Both the position numbers and the translations under genes were made by a program. A DNA stretch of 64,000 bases, from positions 1 to 64,000 of the forward strand of contig NZ_SMTG01000005.1 in the NCBI RefSeq assembly GCF_004358165.1. The letters run 5' to 3'. This stretch comes from Luteimonas terrae. Its GTDB lineage: Bacteria; Pseudomonadota; Gammaproteobacteria; Xanthomonadales; Xanthomonadaceae. The notes beneath the pieces are model-generated. The model was not told the origin of the DNA. It did no database searches and saw nothing but the letters and a program-made list of their open reading frames with translations. The number at the start of each line of letters is the position of its first letter. Positions within the stretch are counted from its first letter, which is position 1. This document shows positions 55,299-63,897 of the stretch, piece after piece.

Positions 55299-56355
55299 GC
55301 TATGCGTCCGACCGCAGAACGGATTCGTTCTGGCGGTCACGCTGTGGATCCTCGCCGGCATCGCTATCGCCGTCGGTCTGATGACCGTGTGGTCGCTTGA
55401 TCAGGTCGCACAGGCTCGCATCGGGCACGAACGACTGCAGGACGAAATCGCGCTTAGTGGTAGCCGCGACACGCTGCTATATATCGCCGCGACGCGCGAA
55501 CTGACGCTGGCCGGGCTGCCCGTCCGCCCGCTGGACGACGACCAGGTCGCGTTGCGACGTCTCGACGAATTCGGTGCGCTGATCCGCGACCCGATCGGAA
55601 CGGAGATGCGTTTGGACGACACGCCGTATGCCGGCATGCCGGGTGCGCTGTTCGCGATCCAGGACGAGGCGGGCCTCTATCCGCTCTCGCCCTGGATGAC
55701 CGGGCGCGGGCTTGACCGGTTCCTCGTGCATCAAGGCGTGGAGGAGGCCGCCGTACCGCGACTGCGGGATGCCCTGCTCGACTACATGGATTCGGATGAT
55801 CTGACACGGCTCAACGGCGCAGAATCGCGCGAATACGAGCGGGCGGGTCGTCCGCCACCCGCCAACCGGCGGCTGTTGACGCCGGGTGAACTGGGCAATG
55901 TCCTAGGCTGGGACGCCTTGGGGCCGGATGTGCTCGACGCGATCGTAGCCCGGGTCACCCCGTACTACGCGGGCGCAATCAACCCCAACACGATGCCCGC
56001 CGACATGCTGCCGATCTGGGTGTCCGGATGCCCGGAAGCCTGCGACCGTATCGTGGCGGCCCGCCGATCGCAGCCATTCCGGTCCGCGCTCGACATGCAG
56101 ATGCGTCTGGGCGTTCTGCTGCCCGGCGGCGATGCCGGCGACTACCGCTTTCTCGCCGATCAGACTTTACGCATGACGCTATGGGGACGCTCCGGCGCGG
56201 CATGGCGGATGCATGTACGATTGACGCCCCTCGCGGACAAGCAGGGTCCCTGGTCGATCATGGCCGCTTATCCCATCGTACGCCCTTCAATTCATGACCC
56301 TGCGGAAGACACTGGCAGCGAATTTTTCGCCGACCCGACGGCTTTACGGGAGTGA
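55273..56355 (+). CDS. gspK: Tip pseudopilin GspK
   Basis: A 360-residue minor pseudopilin with the large GspK alpha domain. The N-terminal segment GFVLAVTLWILAGIAIAVGL lacks the Glu at +5, a known GspK hallmark. The body has IQDEAGLYPLSPWMTGRGLD, ALLDYMDSDDLTRLNGAESR and AINPNTMPADMLPIW (helix-hairpin-helix-type repeat). It overlaps gspJ by 26 bases. It caps the pseudopilus. Confidence 0.93.
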   Translation: MNSKPVASRLCVRPQNGFVLAVTLWILAGIAIAVGLMTVWSLDQVAQARIGHERLQDEIALSGSRDTLLYIAATRELTLAGLPVRPLDDDQVALRRLDEFGALIRDPIGTEMRLDDTPYAGMPGALFAIQDEAGLYPLSPWMTGRGLDRFLVHQGVEEAAVPRLRDALLDYMDSDDLTRLNGAESREYERAGRPPPANRRLLTPGELGNVLGWDALGPDVLDAIVARVTPYYAGAINPNTMPADMLPIWVSGCPEACDRIVAARRSQPFRSALDMQMRLGVLLPGGDAGDYRFLADQTLRMTLWGRSGAAWRMHVRLTPLADKQGPWSIMAAYPIVRPSIHDPAEDTGSEFFADPTALRE

Positions 56356-57340
56356 TAGCGCTCCCGTACAGCGCGGTGGACGCTTCGGCGGGCAGCAATG
56401 GGTGGTTCCCAGAGGCCAGTGCCAGTACAGACGTCTCGACATGGCCGCCATCCCTGCGCGTCAGCGCGAGAACGCCGCGCGTCTCGCCCTGTCTGCGCAA
56501 CTGCCTTCGCCGCGTGCGCTGACCTGCATTGCCTGGAAAGGAACTGTCGGTCATGCATGGATCTGGATCGATCCGCCCGCCGCCATCGAGATCGGCGACC
56601 GGACCTGGATTCCCGAAAGCCTGCTTGCGCCCGTCCCGCAGACGGACGGCGTGCGTTTCCTGGCGTTGTCGTCCGGCATGGAAGGGCAGGTCTGGCGCGC
56701 CGGCCAATTGACGGCCAGTCAATGGTGGCCCGCGCTTCCCGATGACGCCGCGCGCGGTCGCTTCCTGCGCGCGTCGGGTTTCGATCAGCAGCTGGACGTG
56801 CCGCCGGTAGGCCCCTTTGAATGGCGAGTCGAGCCCTGGGCGGAACTGCGCAGAAGCTGGTTGCCCGGTACGGTCGATGCTCAGGAGCGTCTCGCCTGGG
56901 TCGGGGCGGCCGCACTGATTGCTCTCGTGGCTGGCTGGCAGCTCACATCCCTTGTCCGCTGGCAGAACGCCAGTGCCACGGTCGCCCGGCAGCTCGAAGT
57001 CGCGCGTGCGGACGTGGCGCCTGTGCTCGCGGCGCGCGAGCGCGCGGAACTCGCCAGCGAAGAGGCCGCGCGCCTGATGGAACTGCAGTCGGGTGTCAGC
57101 GATTACGAAATGATGTCGCAGATCACGGCAGCTCTGCCCGAAGGCGTCGAGCTCGTCAGCTGGCGACGCGAGCCGGAACGCATCGTGACTACGGTCAGAA
57201 ACGGCCCTGCCGACCCGCGTGGCTTCGTCAGCGTCTTCGTGGGCAGGTCGCCGCTCGACGACGTCAGCGCGACGCCGGTGCCTGCGGGCATGCAGTTGAC
57301 CTTCGTATTGTCGGACGCCACGCAGGACGCCGCGTTGTGA
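56294..57340 (+). CDS. gspL: Type II secretion protein GspL
   Basis: A 348-residue bitopic inner-membrane protein. The cytoplasmic part (about 1-195) carries a divergent actin-like-fold region used to bind GspE (GGRFGGQQWVVPRGQCQYRR). A transmembrane helix (about 200-222, RLAWVGAAALIALVAGWQLT) and a periplasmic ferredoxin-like part (YEMMSQITAALPEGVELVSW) follow. It overlaps gspK by 62 bases. Identity rests on size, topology and position as well as weak family similarity. Confidence 0.85.
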   Translation: MTLRKTLAANFSPTRRLYGSDSAPVQRGGRFGGQQWVVPRGQCQYRRLDMAAIPARQRENAARLALSAQLPSPRALTCIAWKGTVGHAWIWIDPPAAIEIGDRTWIPESLLAPVPQTDGVRFLALSSGMEGQVWRAGQLTASQWWPALPDDAARGRFLRASGFDQQLDVPPVGPFEWRVEPWAELRRSWLPGTVDAQERLAWVGAAALIALVAGWQLTSLVRWQNASATVARQLEVARADVAPVLAARERAELASEEAARLMELQSGVSDYEMMSQITAALPEGVELVSWRREPERIVTTVRNGPADPRGFVSVFVGRSPLDDVSATPVPAGMQLTFVLSDATQDAAL

Positions 57341-57966
57341 GCCGCGAGCGGTGGAGTCGGGTCCGCGACGAATGGCGGGCCAGCCGGCGGCTGCGACTGG
57401 TGAGTCTGGTCGTGCTGGTCGTGGTCGCGCTGCACGGCCTCGCCAGTCTGCAGACGCATGCGGATGCGGACAGGCAGCGCTTCGAGTCGGATCTCGAACT
57501 GCAGGCGCGTCTGGAAGGGCTGCGGACCCAGGACGCCTGGACCGCGCGCGCGGAGCAGGCGGAGGCAGCGCTTTCCGCTATGCGTGATCGTATGCCTGAA
57601 GTCGCGAACACCGGCCTTGCTCAGGCAGAGTTGCAGGCCTGGCTGACCGAGCTTGCGTCCAGCAGTGCGCTGCAGGAGCCGCGCATCCGGGTAGAAGACA
57701 CGCTGGACGTGCCCGGGCATCCGGACATGTGGCAGGTGCTCGCGCGTCTGGACGGTCGTCTGCCGCAGTATGGGCAAGGCGCATTGTTGCGGGCCCTTTC
57801 GGATGCGCTTCCGTGGGTCCAGGCGGAGCGGGTCGAAATCGGCGATGGCGAGAGTCCACAAGTCAGCCTCGTGGTCCGGGCCTACTATCGGCGTTCAACG
57901 ACGACAGTGGCACCAGCTGTCAGTGGAATGGAAGATGTATCGAGCCAGGAGGGCACCACACCATGA
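57337..57966 (+). CDS. gspM: Type II secretion protein GspM
   Basis: A 209-residue bitopic protein starting with GTG inside the gspL stop (GTGA). One transmembrane helix (RLRLVSLVVLVVVALHGLAS, about residues 19-38) is followed by a coiled-coil-like stretch and a periplasmic domain (WQVLARLDGRLPQYGQGALL). Function: partner of GspL in the inner-membrane platform. Identification is by topology and operon position. Confidence 0.85.
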   Translation: MSRERWSRVRDEWRASRRLRLVSLVVLVVVALHGLASLQTHADADRQRFESDLELQARLEGLRTQDAWTARAEQAEAALSAMRDRMPEVANTGLAQAELQAWLTELASSSALQEPRIRVEDTLDVPGHPDMWQVLARLDGRLPQYGQGALLRALSDALPWVQAERVEIGDGESPQVSLVVRAYYRRSTTTVAPAVSGMEDVSSQEGTTP

Positions 57967-58436
57967 AGCCGGTTGTGCGCGATTCGGGCGTGATTCTGGG
58001 CTTCGGCTTGCTGGGCGCGCTGGCCTGCCTGCTGGTCGGAAACTCGCCGGCATCGGTGAAGCCACGCGAGGATCCGGGCCTTGTCTGGGACACGATCCGC
58101 ATGCGATTGCCTGACCTCGCCGTGGTCGATGCGGCTTGGGAAACCCGCGCGCCCTGGGGCGCCGCACCGCGTCCGGTCGAACCGCCGCCTCCGCCACCGC
58201 CTCCACCGCCGACCCCTGTCGGGATTGCCGGCAGGGGTCGGAATCTCCAGGCCATCTTCATGATCCATGGCGAGGGCGGGGTCCGGGTGCCGGTGGGAGG
58301 CAAGCTGCCAGACGGCGGGCAGGTATTGCGAATCCATGGCATGCAGGTGGATTGGGTGGATGGCGAGGGCGAGCGTCACCAGCGCCGACTCTTCGTCGAT
58401 CCGCAACAACCTCAGGCCGCCGGGGCGGCCGAGTGA
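57963..58436 (+). CDS. gspN: GspC/N-like type II secretion protein (XpsN position)
   Basis: A 157-residue bitopic protein. One transmembrane helix (VILGFGLLGALACLLVG, about residues 10-26), a linker, a run of ten prolines (about 73-82), then a compact beta domain (NLQAIFMIHGEGGVRVPVGG, LPDGGQVLRIHGMQVDWVDG) resembling the GspC homology region that links the inner-membrane platform to the secretin. XpsN of Xanthomonas occupies the same position between M and D but is longer. It overlaps gspM by four bases. Confidence 0.82.
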   Translation: MKPVVRDSGVILGFGLLGALACLLVGNSPASVKPREDPGLVWDTIRMRLPDLAVVDAAWETRAPWGAAPRPVEPPPPPPPPPPTPVGIAGRGRNLQAIFMIHGEGGVRVPVGGKLPDGGQVLRIHGMQVDWVDGEGERHQRRLFVDPQQPQAAGAAE

Positions 58437-58515
58437 AGCCTTCGGACCACCCCCGGTGGCATGACCCGCGCATGGCGCACGCGGCCGCGTCCCTTTCGAT
58501 ACGAGTGATTTCCTG

Positions 58516-60792
58516 ATGGCTCCACATTCACGGGCGCACCGCGCGCCGATGTCCACCGCGCGTCCGTTCGTCGCCTCGCTGCTCGCGGGGGCGCTCGCAG
58601 CCTGCAGTTCGATTCCGCCCTCGCAGATCCCGGCGCCGTTGCGAGCGCCCAAGGCGGACGCCAGTGCCGAAGAAGTGCTGCAGGGCGAGCGCGACGCGAC
58701 CCGTCGCCGGCCGCTGGTCGAGCAGCAGTCACCAGCCCTGCCGCCGCGCGCCGTGCGGCAGGACACTGCTGCCGACGCCCCGGTGCCGGACATGCCGGGC
58801 AGCCGTCCTGTCTCGCTCGTGCTTGACAACGTGCCGCTGCCGACATTCATCAACGTCGTGTTCGGCATGGAGCTGGATTTCGCCATCCAGATCGACCAGG
58901 CCATCGCCGCCCGCCAGGACGTCGTAAGCCTGCGTCTGACCGAACCGCGCTCGCCGCAGCAGGCCTTCACCATCGCCCGTGAAGTGCTGCACAGCTACGG
59001 GGTGCAAGTCACCGAACTCGGTGGTGTGCTGCGCTTCACGCCCATCGCTGCCAATGCCGCGGGCGGGCTGCCGCGCATCATGGTCACCAGGTCCCTGCCA
59101 GACGTACCGGCTGGCCAGCGGACGGTGTTCGTCGCGATGCCGTTGGAGGCCTCGCAGCCCGGCATCGTCGCTGGTCAGCTGCGTGGCCTGTTCGGCGACC
59201 ACGCGGTTACCTTCACCGAACTGGTCGAAGCCAATGCGCTGATGATTTCGGGTCCCGGCGACGCCGTGCGCGCGGCGATGGAGGCCGTGTCCGCCCTCGA
59301 TGCCAGCCTGCTGCGCGGCAAGCGTTCCATCCGCATCAACCCGCTGTACCTCAATGCGGACCTACTAGCGCGGGAACTGCGCGAGGTGTTGTCGGCGCAG
59401 GGCGTGTCGATCCGGACCGGCCCCGGTACCGGCGGGGCGGTGACCTTCGTCCCGGTCAATTCCGCGAACGCGCTGGTAGTGTTTGCCGATTCCGACGATG
59501 TGCTGTCGATGGTCGCGGAATGGGCCGAGCGTCTCGATCAGCCCAGCGACGATGGTGCCGGCGGCGGCATGTTCCTCTACTCGGCGCGTCATACCACGGT
59601 CGAGACTCTCGTGCCCGTGCTCGAAGCGCTCGTCGGCGCCACGGGCAGCACGTCCGGCATTCAGGGCGGCGGCGGATCGGGCGGGCAGCGAGGCGGTAAC
59701 GCGGCGGCACAGGGCGCAGGCGAAATGACCGGCAGTGCAGCCCAAGGACAGCAGCAGGCACCGCGCGCGTCGGTGACTTCGATGTCCGGCCTCGGTGGTC
59801 AGCTCGCCGTCGACCCGGTGCGCAACGTCATCGTGTTCCAGGGCGACGCCCAGCGCTGGCGCGCGATCCAGGGCGTGCTGGCGCGTCTCGACCAGCCGGC
59901 GCGTCAGGTGGTCATCGAGGTCACGATCGCCGAAGTCACGCTGACTGACGAGTTCGCCAACGGCGTGGAATGGGCGCTGCAGAACATCAGCATCAATGGC
60001 GTCCGCGGGCCCTTGAACCTGCTGCAGGGCGCCACCTCCGGTGGCGGCTTGGTCTGGCAGGGCGTCTCTTCCTCGGGTCAGGTGCGTGCGCTGGTCAATC
60101 TGTTCGCACGCGACAGTCGCGTCGCCATCCTGTCCACACCGCGCATCCTGGTGAAGAGCGGCGAGAACGCCAGCATCGACGTCGGCACCGAAGTGCCCAC
60201 TGTCACCAGTCAGGCTACCGCGCCCGACCTGCCGGGCAGTGGCAGCTCCATCCTGCAATCCATCCAGTACCGCAAGACCGGCGTGCTGATGGACATCACT
60301 GCAGTCGTGCACTCGGGTCAGCGCGTTGACCTGAAGATCTCGCAGGAAGTCAGCGAAGCGTCCGCCACCGACACCAGCGACATCTCCTCGCCCAGCATTT
60401 TCAGCCGTAAGCTGCAGACCAGCCTGAGCCTCGCCGATGGTGAGAGCACGCTGCTCGGCGGCTTGATTTCCAACACGCGCAGCGCCGGCAAGACGAAGAT
60501 TCCGCTGCTGGGCGACATCCCGGTGCTGGGCGCTGCCTTCCACAGCCGGCGTTCGGAAAACAACCGCACCGAGCTGCTGATGCTGATCACCCCGTACGTG
60601 GTCGAGGACACGGCGCAGACCCGCGCGATTACCGAGGCCATCCGCAGCCGCTTCTCCGGCATTCCTGCTGAACCCGCGGTGTTGCCACGCGAGCCGGAAG
60701 TCCGGTCCCTGCCCTCGATTCCGAGTCCGCGGGAGGTGCCGCTCCCGGTCACCCCCCATGCCGCGCCTGGGCAGGATGTGCCGTTGCACTGA
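58516..60792 (+). CDS. gspD: Type II secretion secretin GspD
   Basis: A 758-residue outer-membrane secretin. A lipobox-like LAAC in LLAGALAACSSIPPSQ suggests lipidation and pilotin-independent sorting. N0 to N3 domains run from about 90 to 450, with a Gly/Gln/Ala-rich insertion (about 375-415, GGGGSGGQRGGNAAAQGAGE) in N3. The secretin domain has VVIEVTIAEVTLTDEFANGV, RILVKSGENASIDVGTEVPT, LADGESTLLGGLISNTRS and KIPLLGDIPVLGAAFHSRRS. ATG 58516 or 58549 could be the start. It is the last gene of the operon and forms the exit channel. Confidence 0.95.
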   Translation: MAPHSRAHRAPMSTARPFVASLLAGALAACSSIPPSQIPAPLRAPKADASAEEVLQGERDATRRRPLVEQQSPALPPRAVRQDTAADAPVPDMPGSRPVSLVLDNVPLPTFINVVFGMELDFAIQIDQAIAARQDVVSLRLTEPRSPQQAFTIAREVLHSYGVQVTELGGVLRFTPIAANAAGGLPRIMVTRSLPDVPAGQRTVFVAMPLEASQPGIVAGQLRGLFGDHAVTFTELVEANALMISGPGDAVRAAMEAVSALDASLLRGKRSIRINPLYLNADLLARELREVLSAQGVSIRTGPGTGGAVTFVPVNSANALVVFADSDDVLSMVAEWAERLDQPSDDGAGGGMFLYSARHTTVETLVPVLEALVGATGSTSGIQGGGGSGGQRGGNAAAQGAGEMTGSAAQGQQQAPRASVTSMSGLGGQLAVDPVRNVIVFQGDAQRWRAIQGVLARLDQPARQVVIEVTIAEVTLTDEFANGVEWALQNISINGVRGPLNLLQGATSGGGLVWQGVSSSGQVRALVNLFARDSRVAILSTPRILVKSGENASIDVGTEVPTVTSQATAPDLPGSGSSILQSIQYRKTGVLMDITAVVHSGQRVDLKISQEVSEASATDTSDISSPSIFSRKLQTSLSLADGESTLLGGLISNTRSAGKTKIPLLGDIPVLGAAFHSRRSENNRTELLMLITPYVVEDTAQTRAITEAIRSRFSGIPAEPAVLPREPEVRSLPSIPSPREVPLPVTPHAAPGQDVPLH

Positions 60793-61138
60793 ATGCGCGA
60801 AATTCCGGCTTTCCTCCATTCAGAATCAGGCCAAAGTGTGACCGACGAGGCGCTTCGACCTTGCGCGCGCCTTGCAAAACCGGAAATTGAAGTTTGAGCA
60901 TTTATCGCGCGTTGACGGTTGTCAAACGCCGTGCTTACATTGCTCCCGCATTCGGGGACTGTGCAGCTTAGAAGCACGCGCAGCAGTGGGCTGGGACGCC
61001 ACACAGGGAGCAGGGGGAATGACCTGGACTTGGTGGAGTGCGGCTTGGGTGTCGGCGCCGGCACGTGCATGCGGACGGCGGATGGCCTCGGGTGTAGGTA
61101 GAAGTAATTTCATGGAAAATCCTAGGAGCATCACCAAA
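60793..61138 (+). other. 346-bp leader and promoter region of the secreted-protein gene
   Basis: Between gspD and the secreted protein lies a promoter with a dyad at the -35 box (60912-60940) and a leader of about 190 bases. An ATG at 61019 is in frame with the following gene, with GGAG about 8 bases upstream, and would add 40 Trp/Arg-rich residues; it is thought not to be the real start. No gene was seen in the first 120 bases. Confidence 0.6.
60912..60940 (+). promoter_or_regulatory. Sigma-70 promoter with dyad, for the secreted protein
   Basis: TTGACG (60912-60917), 17 bases, TTACAT (60935-60940): a near-consensus promoter. TTGACGGTTGTCAA (60912-60925) is an inverted repeat (TTGAC/GTCAA) overlapping the -35 box, a natural operator position. 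Confidence 0.65.
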
Positions 61139-62545
61139 ATGTTGAACAAGAAGGTTCTCGCCGCCGCAGTTGTCGGCTCGCTGCTCGCCGGCAATGCATT
61201 TGCTGTCGATTTCTCGGCCACCAACCCGGCCTCCACCGCTGCGCGCTTTGCCAGCGAAATCAAGACCACCACCGGCACCAACGCCACCACCTTCACCGGT
61301 CAGGGCGTCAACATCGTCTGGAATAGCGGCTATGCCTACTCCCCGGGCGAAGTGCGCTACATCCGCGTCGAAGCGTCGCCGCACGTGCAGTTCCAGCCGG
61401 GCTTCACCCCGGTGATCTCTGCTGGCCCCCAGGGCCAAACGTACGCGGTCGCCGGCAACGTCAACGGTTCGGGCACCAACGTGATCACCTTCTCGATCAC
61501 CGCTGGTGATGCTGGTGCGCCCGCCACGACGAAGATCACGCTGCCGGTCGTCGCCAAGGTCAGCGCCATCCAGAACGCCAACGTCGCTGTCGCCCTGTAC
61601 GACCAGCCGTCGCAGGCCCAAGCGGGTGGTACCACTGGCCTGATCGCTGGTGGCTCGTTCCAGGGTGCCTACTTCTCGTTTGCCAACAGCCTGCGCTGGG
61701 TGGGTGAAGCCCAGACGGCGACTGCCGACGTCAATGCGACCCCGGCGTTCACTCGCTTCCTGTACGGCAACAACTCCGCAACTCTGAACAACGGCTTCGG
61801 TCTGACGACGATCGAGGGCGGCACGCTGACCGCGGCCAGTCTCCCGGTTTCGGTTGATACGCTTCTCGATCTGGAAGAGTCTGAAGTCAACATCGAAGGC
61901 GACTTCTCCTTCGTGGCCAGCAGTGGCGCTACGCCCTACAACGCTGCTGCCCGTGGTCGCGTTCAAGCGCTGGGTACTTCCGCAGCTGCACTGACGGCGA
62001 CGTCTGCGACGTTCAACCTGACCAGCACGAGTGGTAACTTCTGGGTTGAGAAGCTGGTTGGTGACTCGTGGAACCCGGTGATCCAGGCCAGCAACTACAC
62101 GGCCAGCCTCGACGGCGTGTCCGCCAACACCACCGCCTATAACCTGCCGGTCGTGGCGTCGGGTGTGATCGGCAACATCGTCCGCAACGGCACTGAGCTG
62201 CAGGCACCGCTCGCACAGGTCCCGGCTGGTTGGGTTTCGCGCGTCGCGCTGACCAATACCGGCAATACCGCCCGTCCGTACACCATCCGCGTGATCGGCG
62301 AAGAGGGTCAGTCCTTCGAGACCGCCAACCTCACCGGTACGGTTCCGGCCAACGGCACCCGCGTGATCGACCTGAACGCCGTGCTCACCGGCTTCGGTGA
62401 TTCGACCCGTCCGCGTGGCACGCTGCTGATCAATGTCGCCGGTCCGGCAGGTCAGATCGAGGGTCTGTACCAGATCGTCAACCCGGCTTCGGGTTCGATC
62501 AGCAACCACATCCTGGCCCGTCCGGCCGCTCCGGTGTGGTGGTAA
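61139..62545 (+). CDS. Secreted protein, possible S-layer or abundant T2SS cargo
   Basis: A 468-residue protein with a signal peptide (MLNKKVLAAAVVGSLLAGNA, cleaved near AFA-VDF). The mature protein is rich in Ala/Thr/Asn/Gly/Val with few Lys and only no visible Cys in the mature part, beta-strand-like throughout (GYAYSPGEVRYIRVEASPHV; FNLTSTSGNFWVEKLVGDSW; GWVSRVALTNTGNTARPYTI) and ends AAPVWW. No enzyme motif was found. Codons are biased to a few favoured ones with more T-ending triplets than neighbours, suggesting very high expression. AGGAG 10 bases upstream supports the ATG at 61139 (61112 alternative). A strong own promoter and terminator mark it as a separate unit after the secretion operon. 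Confidence 0.8.
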   Translation: MLNKKVLAAAVVGSLLAGNAFAVDFSATNPASTAARFASEIKTTTGTNATTFTGQGVNIVWNSGYAYSPGEVRYIRVEASPHVQFQPGFTPVISAGPQGQTYAVAGNVNGSGTNVITFSITAGDAGAPATTKITLPVVAKVSAIQNANVAVALYDQPSQAQAGGTTGLIAGGSFQGAYFSFANSLRWVGEAQTATADVNATPAFTRFLYGNNSATLNNGFGLTTIEGGTLTAASLPVSVDTLLDLEESEVNIEGDFSFVASSGATPYNAAARGRVQALGTSAAALTATSATFNLTSTSGNFWVEKLVGDSWNPVIQASNYTASLDGVSANTTAYNLPVVASGVIGNIVRNGTELQAPLAQVPAGWVSRVALTNTGNTARPYTIRVIGEEGQSFETANLTGTVPANGTRVIDLNAVLTGFGDSTRPRGTLLINVAGPAGQIEGLYQIVNPASGSISNHILARPAAPVWW

Positions 62546-62587
62546 TCGATCGTCTGCTCTGATCAGCGAGTGATTTAAAGTTGTGTT

Positions 62588-62620
62588 GAAAGGCCCGCAA
62601 ATGCGGGCCTTTCTTTTTTT
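62588..62620 (+). terminator. Strong rho-independent terminator after the secreted protein
   Basis: GAAAGGCCCGC (62588-62598) pairs with GCGGGCCTTTC (62603-62613) around AAAT, followed by seven T (62614-62620). Confidence 0.92.
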
Positions 62621-62696
62621 CTAAGACGATTAGGTGATCTGCGATGCTTGCTTCATCGCGAATGCAAGCCTCACAGGTGCGAGTGGAGTAAGGCCT

Positions 62697-63797
62697 TTGG
62701 AGTTCCGATTGACTAGGTGGTTTTTGGGAACACCGCACAATCGATTGCAGCAATTCGATGCATTGGATGGACTGCGTGGACTTGCCGTGCTGATCGTTAT
62801 CGGGTCCCACTTGTCGAATTACGGCCTGTTGCCGCAACCGGGGCTGTCGGGAACGGGCAAGAGCGGCGTGTACCTGTTCTTCGTGCTCAGCGCGTTCCTG
62901 CTCGGCCGGATCCTGCTGGCCCGGCCGCTGTCGGCGCTGACCGCGCCGCGCTTGTGGGCCGACTACTTGCTGCGCCGCGTGCTGCGGATCTGGCCCCTGT
63001 ACCTCGTCGTACTGCTGCTGTCGTGGGGGCTCACGACAGCGGGTCTGCCGTGGCACTACCGTCTCGACGATGGCGCGCTGCTGCGGCATCTGACGCTGCG
63101 CGACGGGCAGAGCGTGCTGTGGAGCATTCCGGTCGAATTCGTTTTTTATTTCGTGTTGCCGCCGCTGGTGCTGGCCCTCGCGTGGCTGCGCGGGCGCTGC
63201 CCACCGGGGGGGCTCGTGGCGCTAGCCGGGCTGCTGCTGGCATTGGCGATGTGGCGGTGGCCGGCTTCCGCCATGGCGGTCAACGATGTGCGGCTGGGGC
63301 CGTATCTGCCGGTGTTCCTGTGCGGGCTGCTCGCGGCGCGCATCGATTTGGCGCTGGAAGAGGCACTGGATCGCCCGCGCATCTGGACCCTGATCGCGCT
63401 CGCCGCGGTGGCCGCGTGCCTGCTGATGGTGCCCTCCATCTGGTCCCGGCTGAACGGCAACGCGTTCGATCCCGCCCTCAATCACGGCTGGTTCCTGGCC
63501 CACGGCCTCGCCTGGGCGACCCTGCTGCTGGCGCTGCTCCACGGTCCCGCCTGGCTGCGGCGTCCCTTCGCCTGGGCGCCGATGCGGCTTGTCGGCATCG
63601 TCAGTTTCAGCGCCTATCTCTGGCACATGCCGGTGCTTGAGTTTGTGCTGTGGCTGGGCGGTGGCGCGTGGGCGGTACTCGGCCCGGCCCTGATGCTGGC
63701 CCTCACGCTGATCGCATCGATGCTGTCGTTCCTGCTGTTCGAGCGCCCTTGGCGCCATGTGCGCCTCGCGCACGTGCGGCCGGCATCGGCTGGCTGA
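62697..63797 (+). CDS. Acyltransferase 3 family membrane protein
   Basis: A 366-residue OafA/YrhL-type polytopic acyltransferase. The family start FDALDGLRGLAVLIVIGSHL (about residues 19-38) carries the catalytic-region His; KSGVYLFFVLSAFLLGRILL, RRVLRIWPLYLVVLLLSWGL and VGIVSFSAYLWHMPVLEFVL follow, with about 10 helices. These enzymes O-acylate surface glycans or peptides. The TTG at 62697 with GGAG 8 bases upstream is preferred; a GTG at 62634 is possible. The target, perhaps the neighbouring surface protein or lipopolysaccharide, is unknown. The first part is locally richer in A+T. Confidence 0.85.
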   Translation: MEFRLTRWFLGTPHNRLQQFDALDGLRGLAVLIVIGSHLSNYGLLPQPGLSGTGKSGVYLFFVLSAFLLGRILLARPLSALTAPRLWADYLLRRVLRIWPLYLVVLLLSWGLTTAGLPWHYRLDDGALLRHLTLRDGQSVLWSIPVEFVFYFVLPPLVLALAWLRGRCPPGGLVALAGLLLALAMWRWPASAMAVNDVRLGPYLPVFLCGLLAARIDLALEEALDRPRIWTLIALAAVAACLLMVPSIWSRLNGNAFDPALNHGWFLAHGLAWATLLLALLHGPAWLRRPFAWAPMRLVGIVSFSAYLWHMPVLEFVLWLGGGAWAVLGPALMLALTLIASMLSFLLFERPWRHVRLAHVRPASAG

Positions 63798-63897
63798 ATC
63801 GCCCGTTATCGCCGGCGCTTCGTTGTCGAACGGCGCGAAAGGGGGCTTAATGGGGCTTCCGTTATGATGGCGGCCCCTCGAATTTACCCCGCCCTCC

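Noticed and set aside
61019-61138. Upstream in-frame ATG extending the secreted protein by 40 residues
   Set aside because: It would bury the signal peptide behind a Trp/Arg-rich stretch; the ATG at 61139 has a better ribosome site.
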